Shown: positions 52,626-63,848, counted from the stretch's first letter. The stretch is 64,000 nt of DNA from Allomyces macrogynus ATCC 38327 (GCA_000151295.1 GG745346.1:270264-334263); one strand, 5' to 3'. Numbers and translations are program-made. The notes: generated by a model from the sequence alone, not told the origin.

Positions 52626-54335
52626 ATGTTCGACTTTATCGCGCACCATTTCGCCGATACGAAGCTGCGACGAACGCCCGAGCAAGAGGCGCGGTCGCGG
52701 TACTTGATCGGGTCGGTGCCGTTCCAGCGATGGATGCTGATTCCGGCGTCGATGCTTGCGCAAATGTGTGCCGGCTCGTTCTATGCGTGGTCCGTCTACA
52801 ACGGACCGATTGCACACATGGTCGAGGCCGAGTCGGTACAGGAGATTGCCGAGACGTTCTATATCTCGGTCGCATTTTTGGGCGTCGCGTCGTGCATCGG
52901 CGGGCCGTTCCTTGAGCGGTACGGGCCGACCAAGATTGAGATCATTGGCGGCACGCTCTTCATGCTCGGCCAAATGATCTCGGCGGTTGGCTGCTACCTC
53001 AAGCTCGTGCCCGTGCTCTACGTCGGGTTTGGCGTGATTGGCGGCACCGGGATTGGGCTGTCCTACATTACACCGATTGCTGGTACGCTTCGATCTCTCC
53101 AAAGTCGGCTGCGGACATGCCCATCTCTCAGCGCGTCGGTCAGTCGGCCGGCGCAGCGACGGCGGGCATCACACGGTACATCACGTAACTTCGAATCCCG
53201 ACGCTAACCAACTCCCTGCGACCCCGATTTTCTAGTCCTTACAACGCTGGTTTGCCGAGAAAGCGCGGTTTCGCGTCGGCCGGTGCCGTCGGGTCTGTTT
53301 TGGCCGCCGGGTCGGTGATCGCGTCCTTCTCGCAGGCGGCGCTGCTCTCGGCGCTCGGTCCGATCTACACGTTCATTGTGCTCGGGTGCACGTACTTTGT
53401 GATTCAAGTGATTGCCGGGCTCGTGATGCGGTTCCCGCCGTCCGACTACAAACCCGCTCGCTGAGCACTCGCACGGCCACGTGCCCGACCCGCAAGCGCC
53501 GCACCACGATTCCGAGGACACGGTGCACCACAACGCGCACCATGACGCGCACCACGACCATCACGACGCGACCGGGCTCGTGGCCAGTGTCTCGCAGGCG
53601 CCGTCGCCCGTTCCTGCCGCCAAGAAGATGGTCGACCCGCACGGGTCGGACCCGTCGGCGCCCGGCAACCCCTTCTTTGTGGATCTGGTCTCGCGCAACT
53701 TCATCATGGTCTGCGCCATCTACTTCCTGGCCGTGATTCCGGGTCTCGTCATGGTCTCGCGGATTGCCAACATTGCGCAGACGGCGTTCACGGGAATCAC
53801 GGCATCGACAGCGACATGGGTCACGGGCGTGAACGGTCTTTTCAACGTGATTGGGCGGCTGCTCTTCGGCGTGCTCTCCGACAAGATCAACCGCATGGTC
53901 CTGTTCATGGTCTCGATTTCGCTCACGATCGTGTCCCTGGTCCTGCTACTCATTTCGTTCCACACGGGCTCGTTTGCGCTGTTCCTGCCGTTCATGTGGT
54001 GCCTGACCATGTGCTATGGCGCGCCACTCGGTGTCGTGCCGTCGCTGATTGCCGAAGTCGTCGGGCCCAAGAACCTCGGCGCGCTCTACGGGATTGCCAC
54101 GACCGCGTGGGCCATGGGCGGCGTGATTGGCGGTGTCGGGTTCACGGCCGTGATCCAGTCGCAGGTGGCCTCGGGCGTCGAGTCGTCGCGCATCTACGAC
54201 ATCTGCATTTACGCAATGCTGCCGCTCGCGTCGCTCGGCATCATTCTCACGATTATCTTCTACTTCCTCGTGCGCCGCGACCGCCAGGCGGTTCGCGGCA
54301 CGGTGCCGCACCCGACGTCGAACCAGCGCGCGTGA
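52626..54335 (+). CDS. MFS transporter, oxalate:formate antiporter (OFA)-like, copy 3, with apparent frameshifts
   Basis: Exon 1 (52626-53082) encodes RYLIGSVPFQRWMLIPA, GSFYAWSVYNGPI and GLSYITPIA. It ends at a GTACGC donor in the same position and phase as in the other two copies. The acceptor is CTAG at 53232-53235, giving a 153-nt intron, the longest seen here. In exon 2 three single extra bases are needed to follow the homologues: near 53247 (before WFAEK), near 53260 (before RGFASAG) and near 53471 (after DYKPAR, before EHSHGH). Together they restore the original frame, leaving 517 residues. A His-rich cytoplasmic loop (HHNAHHDAHHDHHD) is peculiar to this copy. The second half is clean (GVNGLFNVIGRLLFGVLSDK). 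It is either a pseudogene in early decay or a victim of local sequence errors. Confidence 0.8.
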
Positions 54336-55098
54336 GCGCGATCGGCGCCGGCATAGTGACGAAGAGGAAGACGATTAAGATGATGGTGATGATGACCAAG
54401 CACGACGAGCACAAGTGACCGACGCGTGGGTGTGGACTTTATTTCGGTGTGTGTGTGGACATGGCGCTGGCGCTCGCGGCCCTTTCGTTGGCGTAGAGTC
54501 GGATTGGAAAAACCATAATTCGCCTTGCTGTAGATTTGCTCTCAATTGATTTACCCCCCTCCTGTTTCTCGTTCCCGTCGATGCTCATTCCCAGTCCCTC
54601 CCTCTCTCCACCCGCTCTCATCCACAGAATTAAATGGAGTGCTTCTTACGTTCATTGCGCATCTGATCATGGTTTGTGTGAGCGAAAACAGGTCCATTTC
54701 CACATCCTCGACCTCCACGCAAGATCAGGCTGTGCTTCCGCTCTCTGGTCGTTCATTCTCAGGACCCTTCACGCAGCGACAGCACAGGTAGTTTCGCGCC
54801 ATCGTTATCAATTTTTTTTTCCTTGTCCAGCAAGCGCTCTCCCCCGATCGGGTCCAGCAACTGTCCTTCACGCAATGTGGCCCTAAACCGTCACCACACG
54901 CCCTAGACTCAACACCACACGTTACGGGCACTGCCGAAGACAAGAACCGCGCGCCAGACGACGCGCCTGTCCCGCACCACCACGCGCGCTTGCACTCAAG
55001 GTGCCGCTGGAACTGCTCGCGCCGAGCCAGAACACATGCACGCAAAACAACATGTACTGCACAAAGCACAATCGCGGCACAACCCCCCTCCCATCTCA
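54336..55098. other. Convergent 3' intergenic region
   Basis: About 760 nt between the ends of the transporter (plus) and the exportin gene (minus). It is C/T-rich on the plus strand around 54550-54620, with a short T-run near 54810. No gene is recognised. Confidence 0.45.
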
Positions 55099-58000
55099 TC
55101 ACAATTGCGGCGGCGCGAGCCCCTTGGCCTGAGCGACCACCTCGCAAAACGCCGTCCAATAATCCGACCGCTCCATGCGCGTCGCCGCAACCAGCTGTTC
55201 GAGCACCGGCACGGCCTTCGGGTTCTGCGCGGCCACGAGATGCGCGACACGCACCAGTGCCTGCGGCCGCTTGCCCGCCAACTCGACGACCGCCGTCGCG
55301 AGCGGTTCCAGGTGCTCCGAATTCGTCCGCTGGAACAGCGCGACATGCACAAGCGTCGCGAGCAAATCATCCGCGACGTTCGCGGCCGCCGGGCACACGG
55401 CCGCGTCGACGAGCGTGGCAGCCTCGAGCCCGGCCGCGACCACGTTCGGGACAACCGAGTCGCGCACCATGAACGCGAGCGCGGCGCCGAGCGGTGTCCA
55501 GATGGCGGCGACTGGGTCAGCGACCCGCGGGAGCGCCGATGCGGGCACCACATGTGCGAGCGGGATCTGCGCCCAGGTCGCGGCGTCCAGGTGCGACTGG
55601 TGGTGCACGAGCAGCGTGCGCGCGACGCGCGCGACGGTCAGTGCAACGCTCGGAATCTCGAGCGCGGCGCGGTGCACGACGTGCGGGACGAGCGCGACCC
55701 ACGCGCCGATCACGGCGGCGAGCAGGTCCGTGCGGTCGCGTTCTTCGGCGAGGAGCGCGGCCGTATCGAGGATCACGCACAGGACGGCCTTGCGCTCTTC
55801 TTCAAGGATCATGCCCGTGGCCGCGGTGGTCGTGGTCGTGGTCGACGTGCGGCAGTACTCGAAGGCGAGGGCCGTGTAGGCCGCGAGCACGGCTTGGGTT
55901 TGAGTGGGCTCGAGGACCATGAAGACGTCCCCCTGGCTGAACCGGTAGAGAATGTCGAAGACGTAGGGCCACAGCTCAGTGATGTACCCGACCGAGGTCA
56001 TCATGCCGGGGAACGCCGTGAAGAAGGGCAGCAACGCCGGCCCGAGCGTCGTCACGTTGCTGATGTCGGTCGCGCTTGCGACGCCCGTCAGCATCTGTTT
56101 GAGGGCAAGCACCAAAGTAAGTAACGGCCCGGGGCAGGCACGCCAATGGGCAGAAACGTAATTACCTCGAGACACTGGGTCAGCCGCTGCAGATTCCTCG
56201 GCGCCTGCAAGTCGCGCGTGCCCGCAAGCTTGGCAAACTCGGTCGAGATCGAGTTCACGACATTGGCCACCATATCCATGCCCTCGCCCGACTGCGCGGC
56301 CGTGCCAATGCGAATAATCGCCTCGACCATGCCCGAGTAGACGGCCTCCGGGAACCCTGCGAGGCCCTGCATGAACTGGCGCGCCAAGTCATAAAAATCG
56401 GGGAGCTGCAGCATCGCCTGCCTCAGCACGCGAACTTTCGACACGCCCAGCAGAACGCGAATCACCTGCGTCAAGACACCCGATTCGGCGCCGTACTGCT
56501 TGAACACGGTTGCGGCACGGACCACGACAAACTGCAATGCCGACGCGCCAAACGCATCGAGCAACGGGCCTGCGTGCACATACTCTTCGCGGTCCGCGAG
56601 GACGTAGCACTTGACCCACCGTTCCAGGACCCACCACTGTGACTCCATGACGGTTGGCGACGACGCCGATGGGGTCGCGCACAAAAAGTCGAGCAGCTGC
56701 AGCATTGCCTCGGCGAGCTGCTGAACGCTCGCACCCGGCACGGCCACGAGTTCTGCGGGTACAAGCGCGACCTCGTTCTCAGCCTTGTCGGCCAAAAACG
56801 AGCCCGTGATCAGCAGCAGCCAGTGCGTCGCCTCCCAGTGCGCGCACAGCGCGTCCATCGACAGCGTCGGGAACCGCTGAATCGTCGACTGCAGCGCGGA
56901 TGCGAGGTACGCTGCCGACGTGGCCGCGTCGAGCCGCGCGAGCGTGGCAACGTCGGTCAGCGTGTCCTCGTAGGTCTCCCAGTCCTTGTATGTGTCGAGG
57001 TCCTCGGAAAAGTTGTCCTCGTCGAGCTCCTCGGCGGGCGGCGTCGTCTTTTCGTGCACGAACGCCTGCACGATCTGGTTGGCGAGCGACGCCAGGTCGT
57101 GGCCCCACGCCTGCGGCAGCGTGTTTTCGGCGCGGAGCCGGAGCGCCTGCGAGGCTATGGCAAGAGGTGAGTCAGTGAATCGCAATCAGCGGTACACGAT
57201 ATTGGCATAACGTACCAACGCGGGCCCACATGGCCAACAGTTCCTGCCCAGCCTCCTCGAGCCACGAGCGCTCCTCCTCGGACTTGCCGTGCAGCTGCAG
57301 CGACACGACCGTGAGCCGGCCGATATCCTTCAAGAACTCGAGGAACCCAGGCACGTGCGCAAGGACCGTATCGATCGGGAAATGGTGACCAATCCGGCGC
57401 AAAATCCCGCCGATCCCGTTCAGCAGCGGCCCATTGAACTGCTTGGCCATGATCGCGAGCAACTGGTGCATCCCTTGCACGAGACTCGTGCAAAACGCGA
57501 CCGTCGCGCGCGCCTGCTCGGCCGGGTTCTCTGACAACTTACGCGGCAGCGCCTCGGCGCAGCTGAGCAGGTTGAGCGACTGGAACATGCGGTGCAGCGG
57601 CACGCGGAAGTGGTCTGAACTGGTGGTCGCAGCAAGCGCGGTCCACGCAATCAGCATCGGCACGACTTGCGGATCCAGCAAGATCGGCGCCCATGCCGCG
57701 GGCAAGTCGACGGGCGACAGGTCGACGTCGCTCGATGGCGTATAGCTCGGCTCAAACGTGTGCGTCGAGAAATCCCACGACAGGTGCCGCTCGAGCAGCT
57801 CGCACGCAAGACCAAACCGGACGATTAACGTCGTTTGCGTAAAGTGCAGCAGCTGCGATTGTGCGACGGGGAGAAGACGAAGAAGCTCGGTGATGACCTG
57901 CTTGAGCAACGTGTTCAGGTGGTGCATCTGTCCCGAGGGAATTGGATGAGTGTGGATTGCAACGTGTCAATAGCATGAAAAGCAAGCGCACCTGGAAGTG

Positions 58001-58759
58001 CCGTTGGCACTGCGTGTGCACGACGGGTGACGGCGCGATCTTGGCGTCGTTGAAGACGTCGAGCAGCGCACGCACGTACATAAGCGCAAACATGCTGCCG
58101 AGCCCGGGTGTGGTCAGGTCAGCGTCGGACGGGTCGTGCAGCTGCTGAATGACCATTATGAGCAAGTTCGGGTTGGTCATGTACTGGCGCTTTGTGACGG
58201 CGGCCGCGGCCTGAACAGCCTGGCGCACCCACGCCGCGGTCGGTTTGCCGCTAACAAATGGAGAGGGATGAATCGTCAAAACGCTTGAACGAGCCGGGTC
58301 GAAGGAGCGAGCGCGACAGCATACCCTTGCATCGCAATCGAAATCAGGTCCTGGATGTACGTGTTGCAATTGGCGAGCGGGCCGGCCTCGCGCGAGATGG
58401 ACGTGGTCACGGCCATGGCAGCGTTGTAGCGCGCAAACTCATTGGTCGAGTGCTCTTGTTCGAACCCGAAATGTCAGATTCCTCGCCGTCAAGAATCATT
58501 CCGACACGGGGGCAGCATACTCAACACAAACAGTGCCGCGTCATGAATTCCCGGCGCCTCGCGAAACTGAACGAGCGCCTGCTCGCCTGCTTGTCGCGTA
58601 GCGGGGATCTAATTCGTGGGTGTTGCGGCTGAATGAGCTTGTGAATCTTGGCATCGCAATTGTCACTTCGGATTGAGCACTGCCGAGATCAATAATTACC
58701 TGGAAGTCATCGCACGCGGCCTCGACTTGGCGAAGCACTTGAACAAATTGGTTTGACAT
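55099..58759 (-). CDS. XPO4: Exportin-4-like nuclear transport receptor
   Basis: A karyopherin-beta family receptor that, in animals, exports eIF5A and Smad3 and imports some SOX factors. I derive seven exons: 58700-58759, 58521-58608, 58325-58454, 57992-58250, 57216-57927, 56166-57154 and 55099-56094. All splice phases agree, giving 1077 residues against about 1150 for the human protein. Introns are 61-91 nt. Recognisable regions are the importin-beta N-terminal repeat (RQAGEQALVQFREAPGIHDA, then EFARYNAAMAV), the LSWDFSTHTFEP segment, FLKDIGRLTVVSLQLHGK and the acidic EDNFSEDLDTYKDWETYEDT stretch preceding the C-terminal HEAT repeats. Exon 1 codes for only 20 residues. Donors include GTAATT, GTATGC and GTGCGC as well as GTACGT. 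It is transcribed divergently from the PPT2-like gene. Confidence 0.8.
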
Positions 58760-59136
58760 GGTTCTTGCGTCGTAGCTGTCGGCCTCGTGATCAAACGGCC
58801 TGGCGTGGGCAATCACAACCGTTCAAGTCGATTTTTGCTTGAACTACTCGCCCTCAAGTCAGGCGAATCGAGCACGAGGATCGGTGCGCTGCCAATGCCG
58901 CAAGTTGCAGCTTGTTGCGGTGGCCAGAACGGAACTGGCCGTGGTCAAAAAATATGGGGTGACAATCTTGCAGTCTTGTGGTCGAGCCTGACCACGTGGG
59001 CGCAAATGAAATTTCGGCTCTCGCTCATTTCTTGCTGTTCCTCCCCTCATCACCTCGCGCTCGCTGAAGCAAAGAGAAGTTCTTTGGGTCCTCACGCGGC
59101 GCTCGCTCAAGTGGCTCTCCGCGTCAGATTTGCGCG
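58760..59136. promoter_or_regulatory. Divergent promoter region, exportin / phosphopantetheinyl transferase
   Basis: The 377 nt between two start codons facing away from each other must hold both promoters. No TATA-like element is obvious, which is usual for housekeeping genes. No further motif is claimed. Confidence 0.55.
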
Positions 59137-59816
59137 ATGGCGGCGCGTGGCATTCTCGGAATCGGCGTCGACCTGCTGGATACGCGGCGCCTGGTTCAGC
59201 TCGCAGATCGTCGCGTTGTGCAAGGTCGTGTGCACCGACAGAATCGGTTTCTGCGGCGCGTCCTGACGAACGAGGAGCACCGCGAGTTTGAGCGCCTGAA
59301 GCTGACGCGATTGCAAGAGGGGGCAACGATCGCAGCCAGAGACATTTCATTGTCGAGTGGATCGTTGCTTGCCGACCCGGTCCTGTTGCGCTTTGTTGCC
59401 TTGAGGTTCGAGATAACCATTGCAGGCTTGAACCAAAGCATCTTCTGACCATTACCGACACCAAACCGTCCAGGTGGGCCGCCAAAGAGGCCACGTACAA
59501 GGCGTGCTTCCCGTTTGCCAAGTTGACTTGGCAAAATGTTTCCATCGCCAAGCGTGGAGGTGCGCAGGTCGTGTCTTCGATGAGCTCTGGCCAGCAAAGA
59601 CTGACGACCTGGACACGAATGGCAGCAAAACCGAGCATCCGATTCCACGACGTGCCAGAGCTGGACCGGCTCGCGCCAATGGCCCACTTATCCGTGTCGC
59701 ACGACGGCGACCACCTCGTGGCCATGGTCGTTGTGGAGGGAGCGCTCTCAATGGCCAGCGAGGACGCGGTCGAGGACACAACTGTCGATTCGGCGAATAC
59801 ATCGTTGAAGTCGTAA
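59137..59816 (+). CDS. PPT2: Holo-[acyl-carrier-protein] synthase, AcpS type (mitochondrial PPT2-like)
   Basis: Transfers 4'-phosphopantetheine from CoA to the serine of acyl carrier protein; in fungi the AcpS-type stand-alone enzyme serves mitochondrial ACP. Exons are 59137-59405 and 59474-59816. The 68-nt intron (GTTCGA...CAG) splits an Arg codon, giving 203 residues. The first signature GILGIGVDLLDTRRL carries the metal-binding Asp. RFLRRVLTNEEHREF follows, then across the splice LLRFVALRWAAKEATYKAC with the catalytic Glu/Lys. The C-terminal strand pair reads KPSIRFHDV...MAHLSVSHDGDHLVAMVVVE. About 30 residues between the first and second signatures and a tail of about 25 residues exceed the bacterial enzyme. 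No obvious mitochondrial presequence precedes the start used. Confidence 0.85.
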
Positions 59817-60144
59817 ATTTGATTGGAGCGCCAAGTGGTAAGATTTCCTAAGCAAAGCATGGTCGTCGGTCAGCCGAGACGTTGTGAGGACTGAACATTC
59901 CTGGTGGTGGTACGAGGAGGATCGTTCATGTTGACAGATTGCGGATGACTGCGGGGACTTGGCGTTGCAGGAACGGATCATTGGTGACCGCTGACAGAGC
60001 ATGTCTCGAGTGCCTGGCGCTTTTTCAAGTGACAGATCGCGATCAGCAGGCCCTCCATATATTTTATCAACCGGCCCTCACACTTCTTTCTCTCCACTCG
60101 CTGCAAAGCCACGAATACCCAACTCGCCAACCATTCAGCCGACC
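59817..60144. other. 5' flank of MsrB gene
   Basis: About 330 nt containing an A/T-rich core, tatattttatc, at 60057-60067, roughly 80 nt upstream of the MsrB start. It is a plausible TATA region. Nothing else is recognised. Confidence 0.45.
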
Positions 60145-60689
60145 ATGAGCACCAACAACGGCCCGCGCGTCACCAAGACCGACGACGAATGGCGCGCGAT
60201 TCTCTCGCCCGAGCAGTTCCGCGTGCTGCGACAGGCCGGGACCGAGCGTGCCGGCACGGGCGAGTACAACAAGTACTTTGAGAACGGCACCTATCTCTGC
60301 GCCGCGTGCAAAGCGCCGCTCTACCAGAGCACGACCAAGTTTGACAGCGGATGCGGCTGGCGTACGTGATGCTTGTTGCACCCACATTTCGCCCGGTCAG
60401 CAAACTAAAATTCTCGATCGACCGATAGCCGCGTTCTTTGACGCGATTCCAGGCGCCGTCACGCGTCGCGAGGACAAGTCGCTGTTCATGACGCGGATTG
60501 AAATGTACGGTCACATGCGACGTCATACGCTGGCGTGTTGCTGTGCTGACAAGTCGTCGTTTGTGTCTGTTTAGCCTTTGCACCAACTGCGGCGGCCACT
60601 TGGGCCACGTCTTCAAGGGCGAAGGATTTCCGACGCCGACCGACGAGCGGCACTGCGTCAACAGCGTCAGCTTGAAGTTTGCTGAGTAG
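60145..60689 (+). CDS. msrB: Peptide-methionine (R)-S-oxide reductase, MsrB
   Basis: Reduces methionine-R-sulfoxide in proteins. Exons are 60145-60361, 60429-60504 and 60575-60689. Introns of 67 and 70 nt start GTACGT and GTACGG, and the total is 135 residues, normal for a single-domain MsrB. Zinc-binding Cys pairs are present (CAACKAPLY and [12 protein letters not shown]). The SeMet/Met-R-oxide pocket SGCGWPAFFDAI is assembled across the first splice. The catalytic Cys lies in [11 protein letters not shown] near the C-terminus. No targeting peptide is evident with this start, which suggests cytosolic location. An upstream in-frame Met (60001) would add a Ser/His-rich leader, but it lies beyond the possible TATA region. 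Confidence 0.93.
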
Positions 60690-61742
60690 CCGCTGTGCAA
60701 CTATCGGCGCCCATTGTCGGGCCTGGCTCCGCTATTACTGAGTGGGTCGAGAATGTAAATACCTACACGATTGAGCAGCTTTGAATGTTATCTTTGTCCA
60801 GGCAGTGCGTTTCTTCCAGTCGTTTCTCCACAGATGCACAAGTTGGCTGTTACAAGCACAGTGTGACATGATGTAAACCATTCCAACCCTGGCATCTGCC
60901 TCGGATGTGTGGCCGCCACACGTCGTTTTGGGAACACATGACGTACCTTTCACTCGCTTTGCGATCCGGATCTCGCCACTGCTGACGGTACACAGAACTT
61001 GCATTGAAAAAGTAATGAAATCCTGCGTACCCGACGACGCACCATTCTCACATGCTCGACGAAGTGCCGCATCTGCATGCTCAACAACACTATGGCTCGC
61101 TGGCTCAACAACGTGTAGAGTTTCGCACGCTCGACGTCGTGAAGTATTCGCGCGCAACCGAGCGCCGACGACATTGTTCTCCCGCCCTGATACCCACTGC
61201 CTGGCGTGGCATGCACCACGGCGCTCGCCGTCGCAAGCCTCGTCCAGAATCAACCGCGTCGTACTTGTCCACCTGGCTGGTGTCAGAAGGGAGAGGATCA
61301 TGAACACTGAGGCCAAACCGTTGGTGAAACTGTTTTGCTCAATCGTCCCGTTCTTGGGCAAGGACGAGAAATATCCAGATGTTGCGGTTGAAATAGCGAG
61401 CAAGGTTTTGCTAAAGATTGCTTTGCTCCTGGGTTTGAGAGTCGCCACCGTCAGGTAGGTGCAATTCAGGATGTGGAAGGACCGATGGAACAATGGGAGC
61501 ATGGAAGTGGATTGTCAACCTGGTTGCGGCCGCGACGACGCATCTCCCACTGGGACTTGTACAATCGATGCCGTGCCACGTTTGCTATTTCTCCCCCGTC
61601 CTCTCTCTCGATCTCTCTCTCTTTCTCCGGCCAGCGTGCCCGCTTTGCTGTCCCGTGAACGGCATCTCGCAAGCTCCAGGATCTCGGCTGCGCATTTCAA
61701 CGTCAGCAACAAGCTCCACCAGCTGCACGACACCCACTAGCA
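60690..61742. other. Unassigned region with unrecognised open frames
   Basis: About 1 kb. On the plus strand, 61302-61458 reads MNTEAKPLVKLFCSIVPFLG and a Leu/Val-rich continuation. On the minus strand a 255-residue frame (60735-61502) is open. Neither resembles a known family, and they overlap in antisense, so no gene is called. A C/T-rich tract at 61590-61630 precedes the candidate secreted-protein gene. Confidence 0.35.
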
Positions 61743-62030
61743 TGGTGGCACTGATCTCGACGACTCGCAAACGCCGCGGCAGCAACCGAGACGTGATCAT
61801 GCCCGTTCTCGCGCTGTTTGTTCTCGCGGCTGCAGCTAAGCAGGTTCATGTTCAGCTTGACCCCGAGGAAGTATATTGCAGGACCACACCCTGGGACCAG
61901 ACGAACTGGTACATCGGGACCGTTGGCACAACCGACCAGCACAAGCTCGTTTATCGTTGCAATGCCCGAGCCCGGTTTCTTGCTCATCACCGACTATGAT
62001 TGCATTGGGGACCACTTCCGCGTGGCTGTA
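61743..62030 (+). CDS. Possible small secreted protein with GDxFxVxxNG motif, one-base frameshift
   Basis: From 61743 the frame reads MVALISTTRKRRGS and a hydrophobic stretch (VIMPVLALFVLAAAAKQVHV) that could act as a signal peptide from the internal Met at 61800. WDQTNWYIGTVGTTDQHKLV follows. One extra base near 61957 is needed to continue in the adjacent frame with PGFLLITDYDCIGDHFRVAV and NGQDM. The ITDYxCxGDxFxVxxNG pattern resembles motifs I associate with extracellular beta-rich proteins of fungi, though I cannot name the family with certainty. The 3' end is unclear: the frame runs on to 62327 through a Val-rich stretch that may be an intron, starting GTAAATG at about 62028. Treat the product as tentative. 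Confidence 0.4.
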
Positions 62031-63096
62031 AATGGGCAGGACATGGATTCGTTGATCGGATTCCTCTTCAATAATCGCACAGTCATTGCCATCGTCATTG
62101 TTGTCGTTGTCGTCGTGATTCCTCCCCTGATGCCGTCATTTATGCTGACTCAGGTCAACCCGGCGCACGCTAGCTGTGCAACAACAACAACCTCGATGGC
62201 CCAGGCGACTGTGGACGCAGGACTTTGGAAAGCGAGCAACCGCCATGATCGCAAGTCACACAGGATCGATAATGAAATTCTAAAAAGCAACACGCTTGCC
62301 CCACGCGGGCGGCAGCAAGCTATGTAATTCCAGCAACGGAGACAGGCGCAGCCTTCAATGACAAGAACCAAGACTGCCAAGCACAACAACCATTGATAGA
62401 GATGGACGCCGCTCCAGTGGACATGGGCAATGGCCGCCGCTGCCGCCGCCACCGCCGCGAATGCGCAAGAGCATCAGGCGCGCGTGCAATGTGTGTCGTT
62501 CTGTACGACAGCCTAAAGTCGCGCTGCAGGATGAATGTGACTGCGCGCAAAGGCAGGGCAGCGTTCTGATGTGCAATTCCACATCAATGTTGCAGCAACA
62601 TTGTGGATATCGGTGTTGAATGACAGTTACGGCCAAGTAGGGACCAATCCACCTGCCGTTTGGCCCATATGAAAGAATGGATTCAGCTCGCAGCTTGACA
62701 GAGTGTGCTTGGCTGGGGCGGACCGTGTTGGTCCAGTCTGCTCCAACCAAGGCTGGAAGAGGTCGGTATGAACTTTTCGCGCGCTTCGTGGCGCTCGGCA
62801 GACGGGAGCCGTCAGAAGCGCGCTCCCGACTCTCAATCTCATTGCCACAAGACTGGATCACAGCTGAATGATCGGCACAAGGTGACTCAGAGGCGACGTG
62901 GATCCGCGTCATGACCTTCCGATCAAGTTGGACGACTTGCTATTTGTCGGTTGTCGCTCGTCCACATCTTCAACATCAAATCGCTCGCGCAAGTACGCCC
63001 TCGCCCGAATCCCCCCACTCGTCCCAACCCGCCGCACTCTATCCACCGCCATCCATCCCGCTGACCGACCGTGCGCTTTCCCCGCACCCACCCAGC
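62031..63096. other. Unassigned stretch before the ITPase gene
   Basis: It includes the uncertain 3' part of the preceding candidate gene and the ITPase promoter. A 185-residue minus-strand frame (62355-62912) has no recognisable similarity. C-rich sequence at 62990-63090 is probably the ITPase 5' UTR. Confidence 0.4.
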
Positions 63097-63803
63097 ATGA
63101 CCGCCCCCACCGCCGCCACCGCCGCCGCGGCCTCGGCCGCGCTGCTCAAATCGCAGCCATTGATCTTCGTCACCGGCAACGCCAACAAGCTGCGCGAAGT
63201 GCAGTCGATTCTCGGCTCGTCGATCCACCTGGCGTCGCACGCGATTGACCTGCCCGAGTACCAGGGCACGTCGGCGTCGGTCTCGGCCGCAAAGGCCAAA
63301 CTCGCCGCCGCGACGCTCAACCGGCCGGTGATCACCGAGGACACGTGCCTCTGCTTCAACGCCCTGAACGGCCTTCCGGGACCCTACATCAAGTGGTTCC
63401 TGGAAGGTGTCGGGCACGACGGTCTGAACAAGATGCTTGCTGGGTTCGATGATAAGTCCGGGTACGCGCTGTGCACGTTTGCGTATTGCGCGGGGCCCGA
63501 TGCCGAACCGATTTTGTTTGAAGGGCGCACGGAAGTACGTTGCGTTGCGGTTGGCCAGTCGTATGCGACGGTTGTGACTTGAACTGACAACGCGGTTTTT
63601 GATTTCTCCAGGGACGCATCGTCCCCGCGCGCGGCCCCGCCAACTTTGGGTGGGACCCGATCTTCGAGCCCTCTGGGTTCACGCAGACCTACGCGGAAAT
63701 GGACAAGAACGTGAAGAACACGATCTCGCACCGGTACCGCGCACTCGCCAAGCTGCAGGCGTATTTGGCAGAGCACGCGCTGCACCAGGGGGCGCAGCAG
63801 TAG
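63097..63803 (+). CDS. HAM1: Inosine triphosphate pyrophosphatase (HAM1/ITPA family)
   Basis: Hydrolyses ITP, dITP and XTP to monophosphates, removing non-canonical purines from nucleotide pools in the cytosol. Exons are 63097-63534 and 63612-63803. The 77-nt intron is GTACGT...CAG in phase 0, giving 209 residues, close to the family norm. Nucleotide-binding and catalytic motifs are clear: [16 protein letters not shown], [29 protein letters not shown] with the metal-binding acidic residues, [26 protein letters not shown], and [13 protein letters not shown] with SHRYRAL after the splice. A Thr/Ala-rich N-terminal extension of about 20 residues precedes the first strand. It ends about 45 nt from the oppositely oriented gene at the window edge. 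Confidence 0.95.
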
Positions 63804-63848
63804 AATCACCCATCCAAAACAATAAACCTAACTGATTTCTCTTCAAAT

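Noticed and set aside
53176..53200. tRNA-like T-loop sequence (cttcgaatcccgacg)
   Set aside because: It lies inside a spliceosomal intron, and no A-box or cloverleaf can be built upstream.
60735..61502. A 255-codon minus-strand open frame
   Set aside because: No recognisable family, and an equally plausible frame is open on the other strand; not enough to call a gene, though a lineage-specific protein cannot be excluded.
62355..62912. A 185-codon minus-strand open frame
   Set aside because: Composition is Cys/Ser/Gly-rich without pattern, it overlaps a likely promoter, and no homology is apparent.
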